A program made the position numbers and the translations under genes. Positions 28,044 to 37,384 of a DNA stretch of 64,000 nucleotides are shown one piece after another. Source of the stretch: Alphaproteobacteria bacterium (GTDB taxonomy: Bacteria > Pseudomonadota > Alphaproteobacteria > DSM-16000 > Inquilinaceae). Each line of letters opens with the position of its first letter. Positions within the stretch are counted from its first letter, which is position 1. A model generated the notes under the pieces. It saw only the letters and a list, made by a program, of their open reading frames with translations, did not search any database and had not been told where the DNA came from. The stretch is taken from positions 48,601-112,600 of the forward strand of contig JANQIX010000016.1 in NCBI GenBank assembly GCA_028281925.1, in the 5' to 3' direction.

Positions 28044-28805
28044 CCCGAGAGCACCGAGACGGTTCGACATGTCAGCCTGCCAGCGCTCCAGCAGCTCGGC
28101 ATTGGGCGTCTGTCGGAGCCCGAACCGGCGTAGCGCCTCGAACCGGCGGCTGTCCGGTCCGCCAAAGCTTGCCGCGACCCTTGGTACCCAATAGGCCACC
28201 GAAGCCTGTGCAATTGCGTGGTCGCCGTCCTGCGAGATCTGCTTCAACCCCTGATCGCCGAGTTCGGTGTGGCGTTCTTCGAACGGCAGGATCTCACGGA
28301 ACGCGTCGGCCAACGGCTGGTAGGAGCCTTCGGCGGCTTCGGTCAGCTGGATGATCGTCGCGCGCCCCATCAGCACATTCATGACCACAGCATCGACCCA
28401 GCCCTCGATCGGATAGTGGAACACGCTGAGCCGCATATCGCCGCCATGGCGCGTGGCGCCGATATCGGCATCGCGGGGCAGCCTTTCGGCCCAGGGAAGG
28501 TGCTCGGCATAACGGGCGATGTTGGCGCCGAACGCCCCCATGATCTCCAAGACACGGCGGGCATGGCCGAACTTCTCGGCCGTGATGCGGGCTGCGGCGA
28601 TGCGGGCCTCGATCCCCGGTGCGGTGTTGATGACGTCGGCAAAGCCCGATGCGCCGGCCATCTCGCTGTCCACAAACGTGGCCATCAGCCGCATCAATTC
28701 GGCGCGATAGCGCGGCGGTGCGTTCTCCGGCGCGGAAAGCCTGCCGCCCTTTGCCAGATAGTCATCGATCGCCATGACGTCGCTGGCGGCGTTATCACTG
28801 GTCAT
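28032..28805 (-). CDS. Phenylacetic acid catabolic (ferritin-like) family protein, accessory
   Basis: The 257-aa all-helical protein is related to the PaaA/PaaC ferritin-like proteins (ITAEKFGHARRVLEIMGAFG, LPFEERHTELGDQGL). The first ExxH site reads KFGH, with Glu one residue early, while the second (EERH) is intact, so the di-iron centre may be incomplete. It starts at ATG 28803-28805, overlapping the paaE stop by 11 bases, and ends the paa operon. It could be a structural partner of the PaaABC complex or a distinct oxygenase. The family is recognised; the role is not. Confidence 0.75.
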   Translation of the reverse strand: MTSDNAASDVMAIDDYLAKGGRLSAPENAPPRYRAELMRLMATFVDSEMAGASGFADVINTAPGIEARIAAARITAEKFGHARRVLEIMGAFGANIARYAEHLPWAERLPRDADIGATRHGGDMRLSVFHYPIEGWVDAVVMNVLMGRATIIQLTEAAEGSYQPLADAFREILPFEERHTELGDQGLKQISQDGDHAIAQASVAYWVPRVAASFGGPDSRRFEALRRFGLRQTPNAELLERWQADMSNRLGALGLTV

Positions 28806-29871
28806 AGGACACCACCACTTCGTTGCTGAGCGGATAGCATTGGCAGGTCAGGACATAGCCGCGATTCACTTCGTAATCTTCGAGCGCATAGTTCGCCTGC
28901 ATCTCGACTTCGCCGGAAAGCACGAGCGCGCGGCAAGTGGAGCAGACACCGGCCTTGCAGGCGAACGGCGCATCCAGATCTGCCGCCAGCGCAGCCTCCA
29001 GCACCGACTGCCCCGTCTTCGGCATGGTCACCGTGTGAGTGGCACCGTCGAGCGTGATGGTCGCCGTCGTCCGGTCGCTGGACGTCTGGCCGTTTGCCGA
29101 CGCTGCCCGCTGTTTCGCGCGACCCGGCTGCCCGCTGGCGAACAGCTCGAACTTGATACGGTCGGACCCCATGCCGTGGGCCTTGAGAGCTTCGGAGACC
29201 GCCAGCATCATGGGCTCGGGCCCGCAGATAAACGCATAATCTGCGTCATTCACGTCGATCCAATGGGCGAACAAAGCCTCGCATTTCTCGCGGTCTACCC
29301 GGCCGGCGAAGAGATCGACGTCCTGGCTTTCCGATTCCAGGACGTGCAGCACTGAGAGACGCCCGAGATGGGTGTTCTTGAGGTCCTCGATCTCTTCACG
29401 GAACATGATCGCCGCGACCGACCGATTGCCATAGACCAGCGTGACCGTCGATTTCGGTTCCTCCGCCAAGACCGTCTTCAGGATGCCGAGAATGGGCGTG
29501 ATGCCGCTACCGCCCGCGAACAGCAGGTAGCTGCGACCGCGCTCCGGCTCGACCGGCGTGTGGAAGTTGCCCATCGGCGGCATCGCCTCAAGCACCATGC
29601 CAGGCTCGAGATCCTGGTTTGCCCAATTGGAAAACGCGCCGCCGACAACGCGCTTGATGCCGACGCGAAGAGCTTCCTCGCCGCGCCCCACACAGATCGA
29701 ATAGGACCGGCGAAGCTCTTCGCCGTCGAAATCCCTGCGGAAGGTCAGATATTGGCCCTGGATGAACTGGAACGCACCCCGGTCTTCCGGGCGCGGCTCC
29801 AACGTCACGACGACGGCGTCGCGTGTGTCGCGCTGTACATCGCGCACCAGCAGGGGATAGAATTGCGCCAT
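28795..29871 (-). CDS. paaE: PaaE: reductase of the phenylacetyl-CoA 1,2-epoxidase
   Basis: This 358-aa electron-transfer subunit passes electrons from NADPH through FAD and a [2Fe-2S] cluster to PaaA. It has the FAD motif RRSYSICVG, a nucleotide-binding stretch FAGGSGITPILGI and FICGPEPMM. A C-terminal plant-type ferredoxin domain has CKAGVCSTCRA plus the distal Cys in LTCQCYPL. The ATG at 29869-29871 (MAQFYPLLVRDV) is chosen; the upstream frame to 30036 is a low-complexity shadow. It is fifth in the paaABCDE order, 58 bases after paaD. Confidence 0.95.
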   Translation of the reverse strand: MAQFYPLLVRDVQRDTRDAVVVTLEPRPEDRGAFQFIQGQYLTFRRDFDGEELRRSYSICVGRGEEALRVGIKRVVGGAFSNWANQDLEPGMVLEAMPPMGNFHTPVEPERGRSYLLFAGGSGITPILGILKTVLAEEPKSTVTLVYGNRSVAAIMFREEIEDLKNTHLGRLSVLHVLESESQDVDLFAGRVDREKCEALFAHWIDVNDADYAFICGPEPMMLAVSEALKAHGMGSDRIKFELFASGQPGRAKQRAASANGQTSSDRTTATITLDGATHTVTMPKTGQSVLEAALAADLDAPFACKAGVCSTCRALVLSGEVEMQANYALEDYEVNRGYVLTCQCYPLSNEVVVSYDQ

Positions 29872-29929
29872 CTGTCCTCTCCGTCCGGGGCCTGCCTTCG
29901 GCCGCGTGATCCGCGACTGAGCGGGTCCC

Positions 29930-30433
29930 TCAGATGCACTTGAAATAGTCGAAGGGCTCGCGGCAGTCGTCGCACACCCAGCTTGCCTTGCAGGGGGTTG
30001 AGCCGAACTGGCTGACCCGCCGTGTCGCAGACGCACCGCAATGCGGGCACGCGACTTCCGGCGTCACCAGCGCCCCGATCCCGCAGGCGGCCGTGCCTTC
30101 CACCGGCGGGGCGATGCCATAGGCCCGCAGGTTGTCGCGTCCCTTCTGGCTGATCCAGGCCGTGGTCCAGGCGGGCGAAAGCTGTTTCTTCAACCGCACG
30201 TTTTCGACACCCTTGGCGGACAGCGCCGCCACAATGTCGAGATTGATCACGGTGGTCGCCGGGCAGCCGGAATAGGTGGGCGTGACCGTGACTTCCAGCG
30301 CTTCGTCCGCCCACGCCACATCGCGGATAATGCCGAGATCGACCAACGAGATGACCGGGATCTCCGGATCCGGCACTTCGTCCAGCCAGGCCCAGACCTG
30401 CGCCTCGCTGGGGCGAGTCCGGGTATCCGTCAT
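29930..30433 (-). CDS. paaD: PaaD: MIP18/SufT-family assembly factor for the epoxidase
   Basis: The 167-aa protein starts MTDTRTRPSEAQVWAWLDEV at ATG 30431-30433. An ATG at 30445 that overlaps the paaC stop would add MVSA. It has the DUF59 domain (DPEIPVISLVDLGIIRDV, TPTYSGCPATTVI) and a C-terminal zinc-binding region with two CxxC pairs (CPHCG and CDDC) ending in EPFDYFKCI, as in PaaD/PaaJ. Known function: required for a functional Paa epoxidase, probably Fe-S insertion into PaaE. A longer open frame upstream in the same phase is antisense noise over paaC and paaB. Confidence 0.93.
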   Translation of the reverse strand: MTDTRTRPSEAQVWAWLDEVPDPEIPVISLVDLGIIRDVAWADEALEVTVTPTYSGCPATTVINLDIVAALSAKGVENVRLKKQLSPAWTTAWISQKGRDNLRAYGIAPPVEGTAACGIGALVTPEVACPHCGASATRRVSQFGSTPCKASWVCDDCREPFDYFKCI

Positions 30434-30438
30434 GGCGC

Positions 30439-31194
30439 TCACCATGTGGCACCAGGATAGGCGCGCTGCAGGAACTGCATGTCCGCCAGTACGTAGCCCA
30501 GCGCCTCCGTATGCACGCCGGTCTTGCCACCCTTCTGGACATGGCTGGACTTGGGCCAGCTGAGCGTCGCCTGATCCAGCATGCGCCGCATGTCGGCTTC
30601 CCAAAGCGGCTTGACGGTACCGAGCGCAGGGCCGACGCCGGTCTCGGCCAAAGCGACGTCGATGTCGTCTTCCAGGAACATCTCGCCCGCATAGGGCCAA
30701 AGCGCATCGAGCGCGGCCCGCATCCGGCTGTGGCTCTCGTCCGTTCCGTCGCCGAGCCGGATGGTTAAATCGGCGCTGCGCTGCAAGTGGTACGAGACCT
30801 CCTTCAACGCCTTTTCCGCAATCGCTGCGACGCGCGCGTCGGCGGAGGCCTGCAGCGCCCCCAGCGTGTGGAAGTGCCAGAGATCGAACAGTACCTCGCG
30901 CACGATCGTGTGCGCGAAATCGACATTCGGACGTTCGACCAGCAGGAGGTTCCGGAAGTCCCGTGCATCGCGCAGATAGGCCAGGTTGTCCGCCGTGCGG
31001 CCCTTGCCTTCGATCTCGCCCGCAAGGCCAAGCCACATCTGCGTCTGGCCGATCAGGTCGAGCGCGGTGTTGGCTAGCGCAATGTCTTCTTCGATGGCCG
31101 GCGCATGGCCGCACCATTCGGAAACCCGATGGCCCAGGATCAGGCAGCTGTCGCCCATTCTGAGCGCGTATTCGAACAGCGCTCCGGTCATCAC
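30439..31194 (-). CDS. paaC: PaaC: structural subunit of the phenylacetyl-CoA 1,2-epoxidase
   Basis: The 251-aa ferritin-like protein forms the stable heterodimer partner of PaaA without a di-iron site of its own (ANTALDLIGQTQMWLGLAG, NLLLVERPNVDFAHTIVRE, LKEVSYHLQRSADLTIRLGDG). Length and motifs match the family. Its start overlaps the paaB stop by four bases and its stop sits against the paaD start, so all subunits should be translated in stoichiometric coupling. Confidence 0.95.
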   Translation of the reverse strand: MMTGALFEYALRMGDSCLILGHRVSEWCGHAPAIEEDIALANTALDLIGQTQMWLGLAGEIEGKGRTADNLAYLRDARDFRNLLLVERPNVDFAHTIVREVLFDLWHFHTLGALQASADARVAAIAEKALKEVSYHLQRSADLTIRLGDGTDESHSRMRAALDALWPYAGEMFLEDDIDVALAETGVGPALGTVKPLWEADMRRMLDQATLSWPKSSHVQKGGKTGVHTEALGYVLADMQFLQRAYPGATW

Positions 31195-31475
31195 ATGTGC
31201 CCCACGTCTTCGGGAATGTCGTAGAAGGTCGGGTGGCGGTAGACCTTGCTGTTCGACGGCTCGAACAGCGGCCCCTTGTCACCGGGGGCGCTGGCCGTGA
31301 TGTCCTTCGCCTGGACCACCCAGATGCTGACGCCTTCGTTGCGGCGGGTGTAGACGTCGCGGGCGTGGTGCACCGCCATCTCCGCATCCGGGGCATGCAG
31401 GCTGCCGACATGGCGATGGGCAAGGCCATGCTGGCCGCGAATGAACACCTCCCACAGAGGCCATTCCTTGGACAT
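31191..31475 (-). CDS. paaB: PaaB: small subunit of the phenylacetyl-CoA 1,2-epoxidase
   Basis: The 94-aa protein has the conserved MSKEWPLWEVFIRGQHGLAH start and the VYTRRNEGVSIWVV core. PaaB bridges PaaAC heterodimers in the complex. ATG 31473-31475 is preceded by GGAGGAAAG at ideal spacing; the ATG four codons earlier lies within that ribosome site. It follows paaA after a gap of 97 bases, the largest gap inside the operon. Confidence 0.95.
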   Translation of the reverse strand: MSKEWPLWEVFIRGQHGLAHRHVGSLHAPDAEMAVHHARDVYTRRNEGVSIWVVQAKDITASAPGDKGPLFEPSNSKVYRHPTFYDIPEDVGHM

Positions 31476-31572
31476 TCTTTCCTCCATCAGCAGTGGCCGG
31501 TTTCTTCGCTGGGACCGGAAACCCCCGCCGTCGTCGTTGTGCCGGGGCGCGGCCTGCCCGTGCGACGACCGG

Positions 31573-32577
31573 TTACTCGGCGGCTGTCTGCGTCACCGTT
31601 TTGCGGGCAGCTGCCTTTTCAGCGTATGCGTTCAACCCGTCGCGGACCCAGGCGCCGTCTTCCCAAGCCTTGACGCGCGCGGCCATGCGCTCTGCGTTGC
31701 AGGGGCCGTTGCCCTTCAGAACCTCGTAGAACTCCGCCCAGTCGATCTCACCAAAGTCGTGGCCGCCCTTCTCCTCATTCCACATCAAGTCGGGATCGGG
31801 AACGGTGAGGCCGATGAACTCGGCTTGCGGCACGGTCTGATCGACGAACTTCTGACGCAGCTCGTCATTCGTGTTCTGCTTGATCTTCCAGGCCATCGAT
31901 TGCGCGGAGTGCACGGAGTCGGCATCCGACGGGCCGAACATCATCAGCGAGGGCCACCACCAGCGGTTCAGCGCATCCTGCGCCATCGCCTTCTGCGCCT
32001 CGGTGCCGGCCGAGAGCTTCATCATGATGTCGTAGCCCTGACGCTGATGAAAGCTCTCCTCTTTGCAGATGCGGATCATCGCCCGCGAATAGGGGCCGAA
32101 GCTGCAACGCTGCAGCGGCACCTGGTTCATGATCGCTGCACCGTCGACGAGCCAGCCGATGGCGCCGATATCGGCCCAGGTCAATGTCGGGTAGTTGAAG
32201 ATGGACGAGTACTTGGCCTTGCCGGCATGGAGCTGCGCCAGCAGCTCGTCACGGGACACGCCCAGCGTTTCGGCCGCGCAGTAGAGATAGAGGCCGTGGC
32301 CCGCCTCGTCCTGCACCTTCGCCAACAGGATCGCCTTGCGTTCCAAGGTCGGGGCGCGGGTGATCCAGTTGCCTTCGGGAAGCTGGCCGACGATCTCGGA
32401 ATGGGCATGCTGGCTGATCTGACGGATCAGTGTCTTGCGGTAGCCTTCGGGCATCCAGTCTTTCGGCTCAATCTTCTGATTGTCGTCGATGCGTTCCTGA
32501 AACGCGCGCTCCTGCGGATCCATCTCGTCGAGCGACTTGACGCCGTGCCCATCCGTTTTCACCAGCTGTGCGTACAT
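31573..32577 (-). CDS. paaA: PaaA: catalytic di-iron subunit of the phenylacetyl-CoA 1,2-epoxidase
   Basis: The 334-aa oxygenase subunit epoxidises the aromatic ring of phenylacetyl-CoA. The two ExxH di-iron motifs are visible in [13 protein letters not shown] and [13 protein letters not shown], and the RRWW-like [13 protein letters not shown] segment follows. ATG 32575-32577 has GGGAGGGA upstream. It is 25 bases downstream of the thiolase gene, so the transcript probably begins before that gene and runs through paaABCDE. Confidence 0.96.
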   Translation of the reverse strand: MYAQLVKTDGHGVKSLDEMDPQERAFQERIDDNQKIEPKDWMPEGYRKTLIRQISQHAHSEIVGQLPEGNWITRAPTLERKAILLAKVQDEAGHGLYLYCAAETLGVSRDELLAQLHAGKAKYSSIFNYPTLTWADIGAIGWLVDGAAIMNQVPLQRCSFGPYSRAMIRICKEESFHQRQGYDIMMKLSAGTEAQKAMAQDALNRWWWPSLMMFGPSDADSVHSAQSMAWKIKQNTNDELRQKFVDQTVPQAEFIGLTVPDPDLMWNEEKGGHDFGEIDWAEFYEVLKGNGPCNAERMAARVKAWEDGAWVRDGLNAYAEKAAARKTVTQTAAE

Positions 32578-32602
32578 GTCCGTCCCTCCCGAAAGCGATT
32601 GC

Positions 32603-33808
32603 TCAAACCCTCTCAAGGATCAGTGCGATCCCCTGCCCTACGCCGACGCACATTGTGCAGAGCGCGTAACGGCCGCCCCGTCGCGCGAGTTCGTAAGTCG
32701 CCGTCGTCGCAAGCCGCGCTCCGCTCATCCCCAGCGGATGCCCGATTGCGATTGCGCCGCCATTGGGATTGACATGGGTGGCGTCATCGTCCAGCCCGAG
32801 TTCACGCAGCACCGCAAGCGCCTGAGCGGCAAACGCCTCATTCAACTCGATCACATCCATCTGGTCGAGCGACAGGCCCGCCCGCTGTAGCACCTTGCGC
32901 GTTGCCGGTGCCGGTCCCATTCCCATGATGCGGGGCGGCACACCCGCCGCGGCCATTGCGACGACGCGCGCGCGGGGCGTGAGCCCATGGCGGTCTGCGG
33001 CCGCCTCAGACGCCACGATCAGCGCGCAGGCACCGTCGTTCACGCCCGACGCGTTGCCTGCCGTCACCGATAACTCGGCGCCGTTGATCCCCTTCAGCCT
33101 GGACAGCGCGTTGACGGTCGTGCCCGGGCGCGGAAACTCGTCGACCGATACGATGATCGGATCGCCCTTGCGTTGCGGCACGGTGACCGGCGCAATTTCT
33201 TCGCAGAAGCGGCTGGCTTCCTGCGCCGCTGCCCAACGCGCCTGGCTGCGTATCGCAAACGCATCCTGGTCTTCGCGCGAGACATTGAAGTCTGCGGCCA
33301 CATTGTCGGCCGTTTCCGGCATCGAATCGACCCCGTATTGCGCGCGCAACGCCGGATTGACAAACCGCCAGCCGATTGTGGTGTCGTGGATCGCGCCCGC
33401 GCGCGAGAACGCCGTTTCCGCCTTCGGCATGACAAAGGGCGCGCGCGACATGCTCTCAACGCCGCCGGCGAGCAGGAAGTCGCCGTCCCCGGCCCGGATC
33501 GCGCGCGCAGCCTGACCGACGGCATCCAGGCCGGACCCGCACAGCCGATTGACGGTGGTTCCCGGCGTCGTGACCGGCAGCCCCGCGAGAAGCGCTGCCA
33601 TGCGGCCCACATTGCGATTGTCTTCGCCAGCCTGGTTGGCACAGCCGTAGACGAGGTCATCGACCAGCGCCCAGTCTGCATCTCTGTTGCGGTCCATAAG
33701 GGCTTTCAGTGGCGCAGCCGCGAGGTCGTCGGCCCGCACGGCCGCCAAGGCGCCGCCGTAACGCCCGATGGGCGTCCGCACCGCGTCGCAGATGAACGCG
33801 TTAGCCAT
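32603..33808 (-). CDS. paaJ: 3-oxoadipyl-CoA / 3-oxo-5,6-dehydrosuberyl-CoA thiolase
   Basis: The 401-aa thiolase releases acetyl-CoA in the lower phenylacetate (and beta-ketoadipate) pathway. The acylation Cys is in [12 protein letters not shown], with [10 protein letters not shown], the His of HPLGMSGAR and the second Cys in [10 protein letters not shown]. Opening residues [18 protein letters not shown] are those of the PcaF/PaaJ group rather than general acetyl-CoA acetyltransferases. ATG 33806-33808 has GGAGGAAGG upstream. It is the first gene of the paaABCDE operon, just downstream of a putative TetR operator at 33866-33881. Confidence 0.93.
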   Translation of the reverse strand: MANAFICDAVRTPIGRYGGALAAVRADDLAAAPLKALMDRNRDADWALVDDLVYGCANQAGEDNRNVGRMAALLAGLPVTTPGTTVNRLCGSGLDAVGQAARAIRAGDGDFLLAGGVESMSRAPFVMPKAETAFSRAGAIHDTTIGWRFVNPALRAQYGVDSMPETADNVAADFNVSREDQDAFAIRSQARWAAAQEASRFCEEIAPVTVPQRKGDPIIVSVDEFPRPGTTVNALSRLKGINGAELSVTAGNASGVNDGACALIVASEAAADRHGLTPRARVVAMAAAGVPPRIMGMGPAPATRKVLQRAGLSLDQMDVIELNEAFAAQALAVLRELGLDDDATHVNPNGGAIAIGHPLGMSGARLATTATYELARRGGRYALCTMCVGVGQGIALILERV

Positions 33809-33865
33809 GCCCGGCCCTTCCTCCAAAGGCGCGGCGTGTTCGCCGGAAGCGAGCGCCGTCTATTC

Positions 33866-33881
33866 ATTGACCCATCGGTCA
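33866..33881. promoter_or_regulatory. Putative TetR (PaaR-like) operator before the thiolase-paaABCDE operon
   Basis: The segment contains TGACC-N4-GGTCA (33868-33881) and continues GGTCAGTATATG. It shares CGGTCAGT and a matching left half with the sites at 38249-38264 and 41242-41254. It lies 58 bp before the first gene, in the gap shared with paaX. Confidence 0.5.
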
Positions 33882-33977
33882 GTATATGCAGTTACGTCAC
33901 AGATGAAAGCCTTTTCTGAGGATTCTTGTGATGTTTTCGAGATGCCCGATCACCCTCTCCAAAGTTGGTCCTGCTGC

Positions 33978-34868
33978 TCAGGCCGCGTTCGTGGTGCGCT
34001 GATCACCCGATAGCGGTCTGAGCGCTCCCTTCATGTCGACGAACCTGGAGCACACGTGCCTTTCGGCAATCGGGGTCAGTCGATCATAGCAGTCCCTGAA
34101 CAAAAGACGGGCAGGCCCGCCGGCCCAGCCATCCGGAAGAGCTGACGCGGGCAATTCAGGATCCTTAAGCGCAATCCTGCGGAAATCGTGCACTAGCAGC
34201 AGACGCGCGGCTAGACACTCCGCAGCCTCCGGCGGGCCACCTGCATCCAGTGCGGCGGCTAACGGCCTGAATCGGGTGCAGAAGGCGTCGTAGGCATTGG
34301 ACATGGGGCCGAGATCCCAGGTGTCTGCGGCAAGTTCGGCGAGGGACCGCATGCCGACGGCCGCGGCAGGCGCGGTGAAGGCGACGAAGCCGCTGCCGCC
34401 CAATGCGCCACGCACCTCTTGCATGGCGTCGCCGGGCTTGAGCACGATCTTCGGCCCGAGGACGCCAAACCCGCGCGTAGCCAGCGCCGAGATCGCGTCA
34501 CTTGCCCCATCGCAGTTGACGCGAACCAATGTCCACGGCGCCGCTTCCGGCGTGCTTCCCTGACTGTGAATGGCCCGGGCAGCCAGTCGGAACTCCGCGG
34601 CCGCCGATCTTGTAAGGTGATAGTAGCTCCGCCGCCCGTCTCGGATGCCGTTGAGCTGCCCGCCATCGACGAGCCGCGAAACGGCTGTACGGGACAGGCT
34701 CTCGTTGATCCCGACAAGCCGGCACGTCTCGATCAGATTGCCGATCCAGACCGACGCGCCTCTGGGCAGGATGACGTCGCCATAGAAGGTGACGATGAAG
34801 GACCCAGCCCGCAGGGCACGCCGGGACGAGAAGTCGTCGATCAGATCGGACAAAACCGCCATCATCAT
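33978..34868 (-). CDS. paaX: PaaX-family phenylacetate regulator
   Basis: The 296-aa protein has a PaaX N-terminal winged HTH (FIVTFYGDVILPRG, ESLSRTAVSRLVDGGQL, GRRSYYHLT) and a C-terminal domain ending near FRDCYDRLTPIAER. Family members repress phenylacetate genes and are released by phenylacetyl-CoA. It lies upstream of, and on the same strand as, the paa operon but is separated from it by 170 bp holding an operator. Having both a PaaX and a TetR regulator in one cluster suggests layered control or that one has another target. Confidence 0.9.
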   Translation of the reverse strand: MMMAVLSDLIDDFSSRRALRAGSFIVTFYGDVILPRGASVWIGNLIETCRLVGINESLSRTAVSRLVDGGQLNGIRDGRRSYYHLTRSAAAEFRLAARAIHSQGSTPEAAPWTLVRVNCDGASDAISALATRGFGVLGPKIVLKPGDAMQEVRGALGGSGFVAFTAPAAAVGMRSLAELAADTWDLGPMSNAYDAFCTRFRPLAAALDAGGPPEAAECLAARLLLVHDFRRIALKDPELPASALPDGWAGGPARLLFRDCYDRLTPIAERHVCSRFVDMKGALRPLSGDQRTTNAA

Positions 34869-34921
34869 GACGGCAGCATAGATCGCCTACAGTGGTCCGC
34901 AACACGGTCGTGAACCGGCCG

Positions 34922-35518
34922 CTACCGGACCGACTTGGCGCCTTCCAGGATCAGCTGCGTTGCCAGATCCGCGTACTCATCCCGCGTGATCGGACCATCG
35001 GGGCGAAACCACATGTAAGCCCAGTTCAGCATGCCGAAGAGCGACATGGTTACCGGCATCAGCAAATGCTTGTCACCGACAAGTGCGGGATTGACCAAGC
35101 GCATGACCGCAGAGAACCGACGGACGATCGACCGTTCCATTTCAAGCAATGTGTCCGCTTTCTCAGGGGGCAAGGTCCGCATCGCGTTGATCTGAACCTT
35201 ATGCTGATCGTCGCTGTCCCGATACTTCTCAAGTAGGGTGTGGATCAGCCGGCGCAGTCGGTCCTCGGGCGCCAGCGTCGCGTCATCCGCCTCGCCCAAG
35301 GCGGCATCGAGATCTTCCAGGTGTACGCGAACGATATCGAAGACCAGCTCTTCCTTGCTGGTGTAATAATGGTACAGCAGGGCTTTCGATACTCCGCACT
35401 CCCAAGCGATCTGAGCCATGGATGCCCGATCGACACCGCGCTCGGCAATTACACTTGCCGTGCGGTGAAGGATCGCTTCTCGCTTGTCATCGTAATCGAG
35501 CGCGCGGGTACGAGCCAT
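34922..35518 (-). CDS. TetR-family regulator (PaaR-like)
   Basis: The 198-aa repressor has a TetR HTH at residues 12-58 (REAILHRTASVIAERGVDRASM, ACGVSKALLYHYYTSKEEL-type helix) and a C-terminal domain with RLRRLIHTLLEKYRDSDD. TetR proteins in this position commonly respond to phenylacetyl-CoA or another acyl-CoA intermediate. The three GGTCAGT-containing dyads in neighbouring promoters are its probable targets; none is seen in front of its own gene. It lies between paaK and paaX on the same strand. Confidence 0.88.
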   Translation of the reverse strand: MARTRALDYDDKREAILHRTASVIAERGVDRASMAQIAWECGVSKALLYHYYTSKEELVFDIVRVHLEDLDAALGEADDATLAPEDRLRRLIHTLLEKYRDSDDQHKVQINAMRTLPPEKADTLLEMERSIVRRFSAVMRLVNPALVGDKHLLMPVTMSLFGMLNWAYMWFRPDGPITRDEYADLATQLILEGAKSVR

Positions 35519-35592
35519 GTCGTCCGTAATCTGTTACCAGTCCTTGAGGCCGCGGAACGGTAGCCCAAAGTCATCCGCCCACGCAACGGGCA

Positions 35593-36903
35593 CTACCCCC
35601 CGTTCCGCTTGTCGACGACACGCTTTGCCTTGCCAAGAGAGCGTTCCACCGATCCAGGATCTTCGACCCGGATCTTGGTGCTGATGCCGATGGCGCTCTT
35701 GATGTGATGGGCAAGTTCCTTCTTCGAGTTTTCGCGCGTAGTCGCGTCAGTGCAACCCGGCACAGCCTCGACAAACACGGTCATGACGTCGAGGCGATCG
35801 GCCTTCGACAGTTCGATCTGGAAATGGGGTGCCAGGCCCCGGCACTTCAGCACCTGCTCTTCGATCTGCGTCGGGAACACGTTGACGCCGCGCAGAATGA
35901 TCATGTCGTCGGACCGGCCGGTGATCTTCTCGATCCGCCGCATGGACCGGGCCGTACCTGGCAGAAGACGCGTGAGATCGCGCGTCCGATACCGGACCAT
36001 CGGCAGGGCCTCCTTGGTCAGCGAGGTGAACACCAGTTCCCCCTTCTCGCCGTCGGGCAGCACGGCGCCGGTCTCAGGATCGATGACCTCGGGATAGAAA
36101 TGGTCTTCCCAGACATGCAGGCCGTCTTTGGTCTCGACGCATTCGTTGGCCACGCCCGGGCCGATGATCTCTGAAAGCCCATAGATGTCGACGGCATGCA
36201 TATCGAACGCCTGTTCGATTTCCAGCCGCATGGCGTTGGTCCAGGGTTCCGCCCCGAAGATGCCGACGGCCAGCGAGGTCGTCCGCGGATCAACCCCCTG
36301 GTTCCGAAACTCGTCCAACAAGGCGAGCATGTAGGACGGCGTGACCAGGATAACGCGCGGCTGGAAATCCTGGATCAGGGTCACCTGGCGTTCGGTCATG
36401 CCGCCGGACATGGGGATCACGGTACAGCCCAGCTTCTCCGCACCGTAATGGGCGCCAAGGCCGCCGGTGAACAGCCCATAGCCATAGGCGACATGCGCCT
36501 TGTCACCGGGCCGGGCGCCCGAGGCCCGCAGCGACCGGGCGACGACAGTCGCCCAGATATCGAGGTCGCCCTTCGTGTATCCCACCACCGTGGGCCGGCC
36601 GGTGGTGCCGGAGGAGGCGTGCAGGCGCGCCACCCGCTGCTGCGGGACGGCGAACATGCCAAAGGGATAGGTCTCGCGCAGATGCTGCTTCACCGTGAAA
36701 GGGAACTTCGACAGGTCTGCGAGCGTCTTCAGATCGTCGGGATGGACGCCGGCCTCGTCGAACCGACGGCGGTAGAAGGGCGAGTTCGTATAGGCGTGGT
36801 TGAGCGTCCACTTCAGACGCTCAAGTTGAAGCCCTGAGATTTCATCGCGGGAGGCGGTTTCGATCGGCTCCAGATCGCCGGGCTGTGGGGCGAGGTTCTC
36901 CAT
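35593..36903 (-). CDS. paaK: Phenylacetate-CoA ligase
   Basis: The 436-aa AMP-forming ligase activates phenylacetate to phenylacetyl-CoA, the entry step of the pathway. The P-loop is in LHASSGTTGRPTVVGYTK, the adenylate site in DIYGLSEIIGPGVA, and the hinge in RTRDLTRLLPG. The C-terminal domain has ITGRSDDMIILRGVNVFP. ATG 36901-36903 has AAGGAGG ten bases upstream. It is the last gene of the minus-strand paaG-paaI-paaK unit. Confidence 0.96.
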   Translation of the reverse strand: MENLAPQPGDLEPIETASRDEISGLQLERLKWTLNHAYTNSPFYRRRFDEAGVHPDDLKTLADLSKFPFTVKQHLRETYPFGMFAVPQQRVARLHASSGTTGRPTVVGYTKGDLDIWATVVARSLRASGARPGDKAHVAYGYGLFTGGLGAHYGAEKLGCTVIPMSGGMTERQVTLIQDFQPRVILVTPSYMLALLDEFRNQGVDPRTTSLAVGIFGAEPWTNAMRLEIEQAFDMHAVDIYGLSEIIGPGVANECVETKDGLHVWEDHFYPEVIDPETGAVLPDGEKGELVFTSLTKEALPMVRYRTRDLTRLLPGTARSMRRIEKITGRSDDMIILRGVNVFPTQIEEQVLKCRGLAPHFQIELSKADRLDVMTVFVEAVPGCTDATTRENSKKELAHHIKSAIGISTKIRVEDPGSVERSLGKAKRVVDKRNGG

Positions 36904-36925
36904 GGGGTCATCCTCCTTGCGCGCC

Positions 36926-37384
36926 TTAGCGGACTTCTTCGGTCGCTTCGGGCAGATGGGTTCCTTTGACGGTCCGTGAGTGGCCGCGAAACTCGGCCAC
37001 CGTTTCGCCGCGCTGGTTGGTCACGCGCACGTCGTAGATGCCGTTTCGGCCCTGCCGGCTCACCTCCTCCGCCGTCGCCGTCAGCCGGTCTCCGAGGGCG
37101 GACGGGATGATGTAGGTGATGGAGCAATGCTGGGCCACTGTGCGCTGATTATAGCCGTTGCAGGCGAAGGCGAACGCGGAGTCCGCCAAGGTGAAGATGT
37201 AGCCGCCATGCGTGTCGCCATGGCCGTTGGTCATGGCGTCGGTCACGGTCATCGACAGGGTGGCCGCGCCCGGGCCCACGGCTTCCAGGTGCATACCGAG
37301 ACGCCGGGAGGCATTGTCGTCGGCCCACATGACATCGGCGCATTTCCGCGCCAAGACTTCGGCGTCGGCGCGATCCTCGGTCAT
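36926..37384 (-). CDS. paaI: PaaI: phenylacetyl-CoA thioesterase (hotdog fold)
   Basis: The 152-aa thioesterase has the PaaI active-site stretch NGHGDTHGGYIFTLADSAFA, with the catalytic Asp in the helix-start region, and the usual AQHCSITYIIPS strand. It is thought to relieve trapping of CoA by dead-end thioesters when the pathway stalls. Its start overlaps the paaG stop (ATGA). paaK begins 22 bases after its stop. Confidence 0.94.
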   Translation of the reverse strand: MTEDRADAEVLARKCADVMWADDNASRRLGMHLEAVGPGAATLSMTVTDAMTNGHGDTHGGYIFTLADSAFAFACNGYNQRTVAQHCSITYIIPSALGDRLTATAEEVSRQGRNGIYDVRVTNQRGETVAEFRGHSRTVKGTHLPEATEEVR

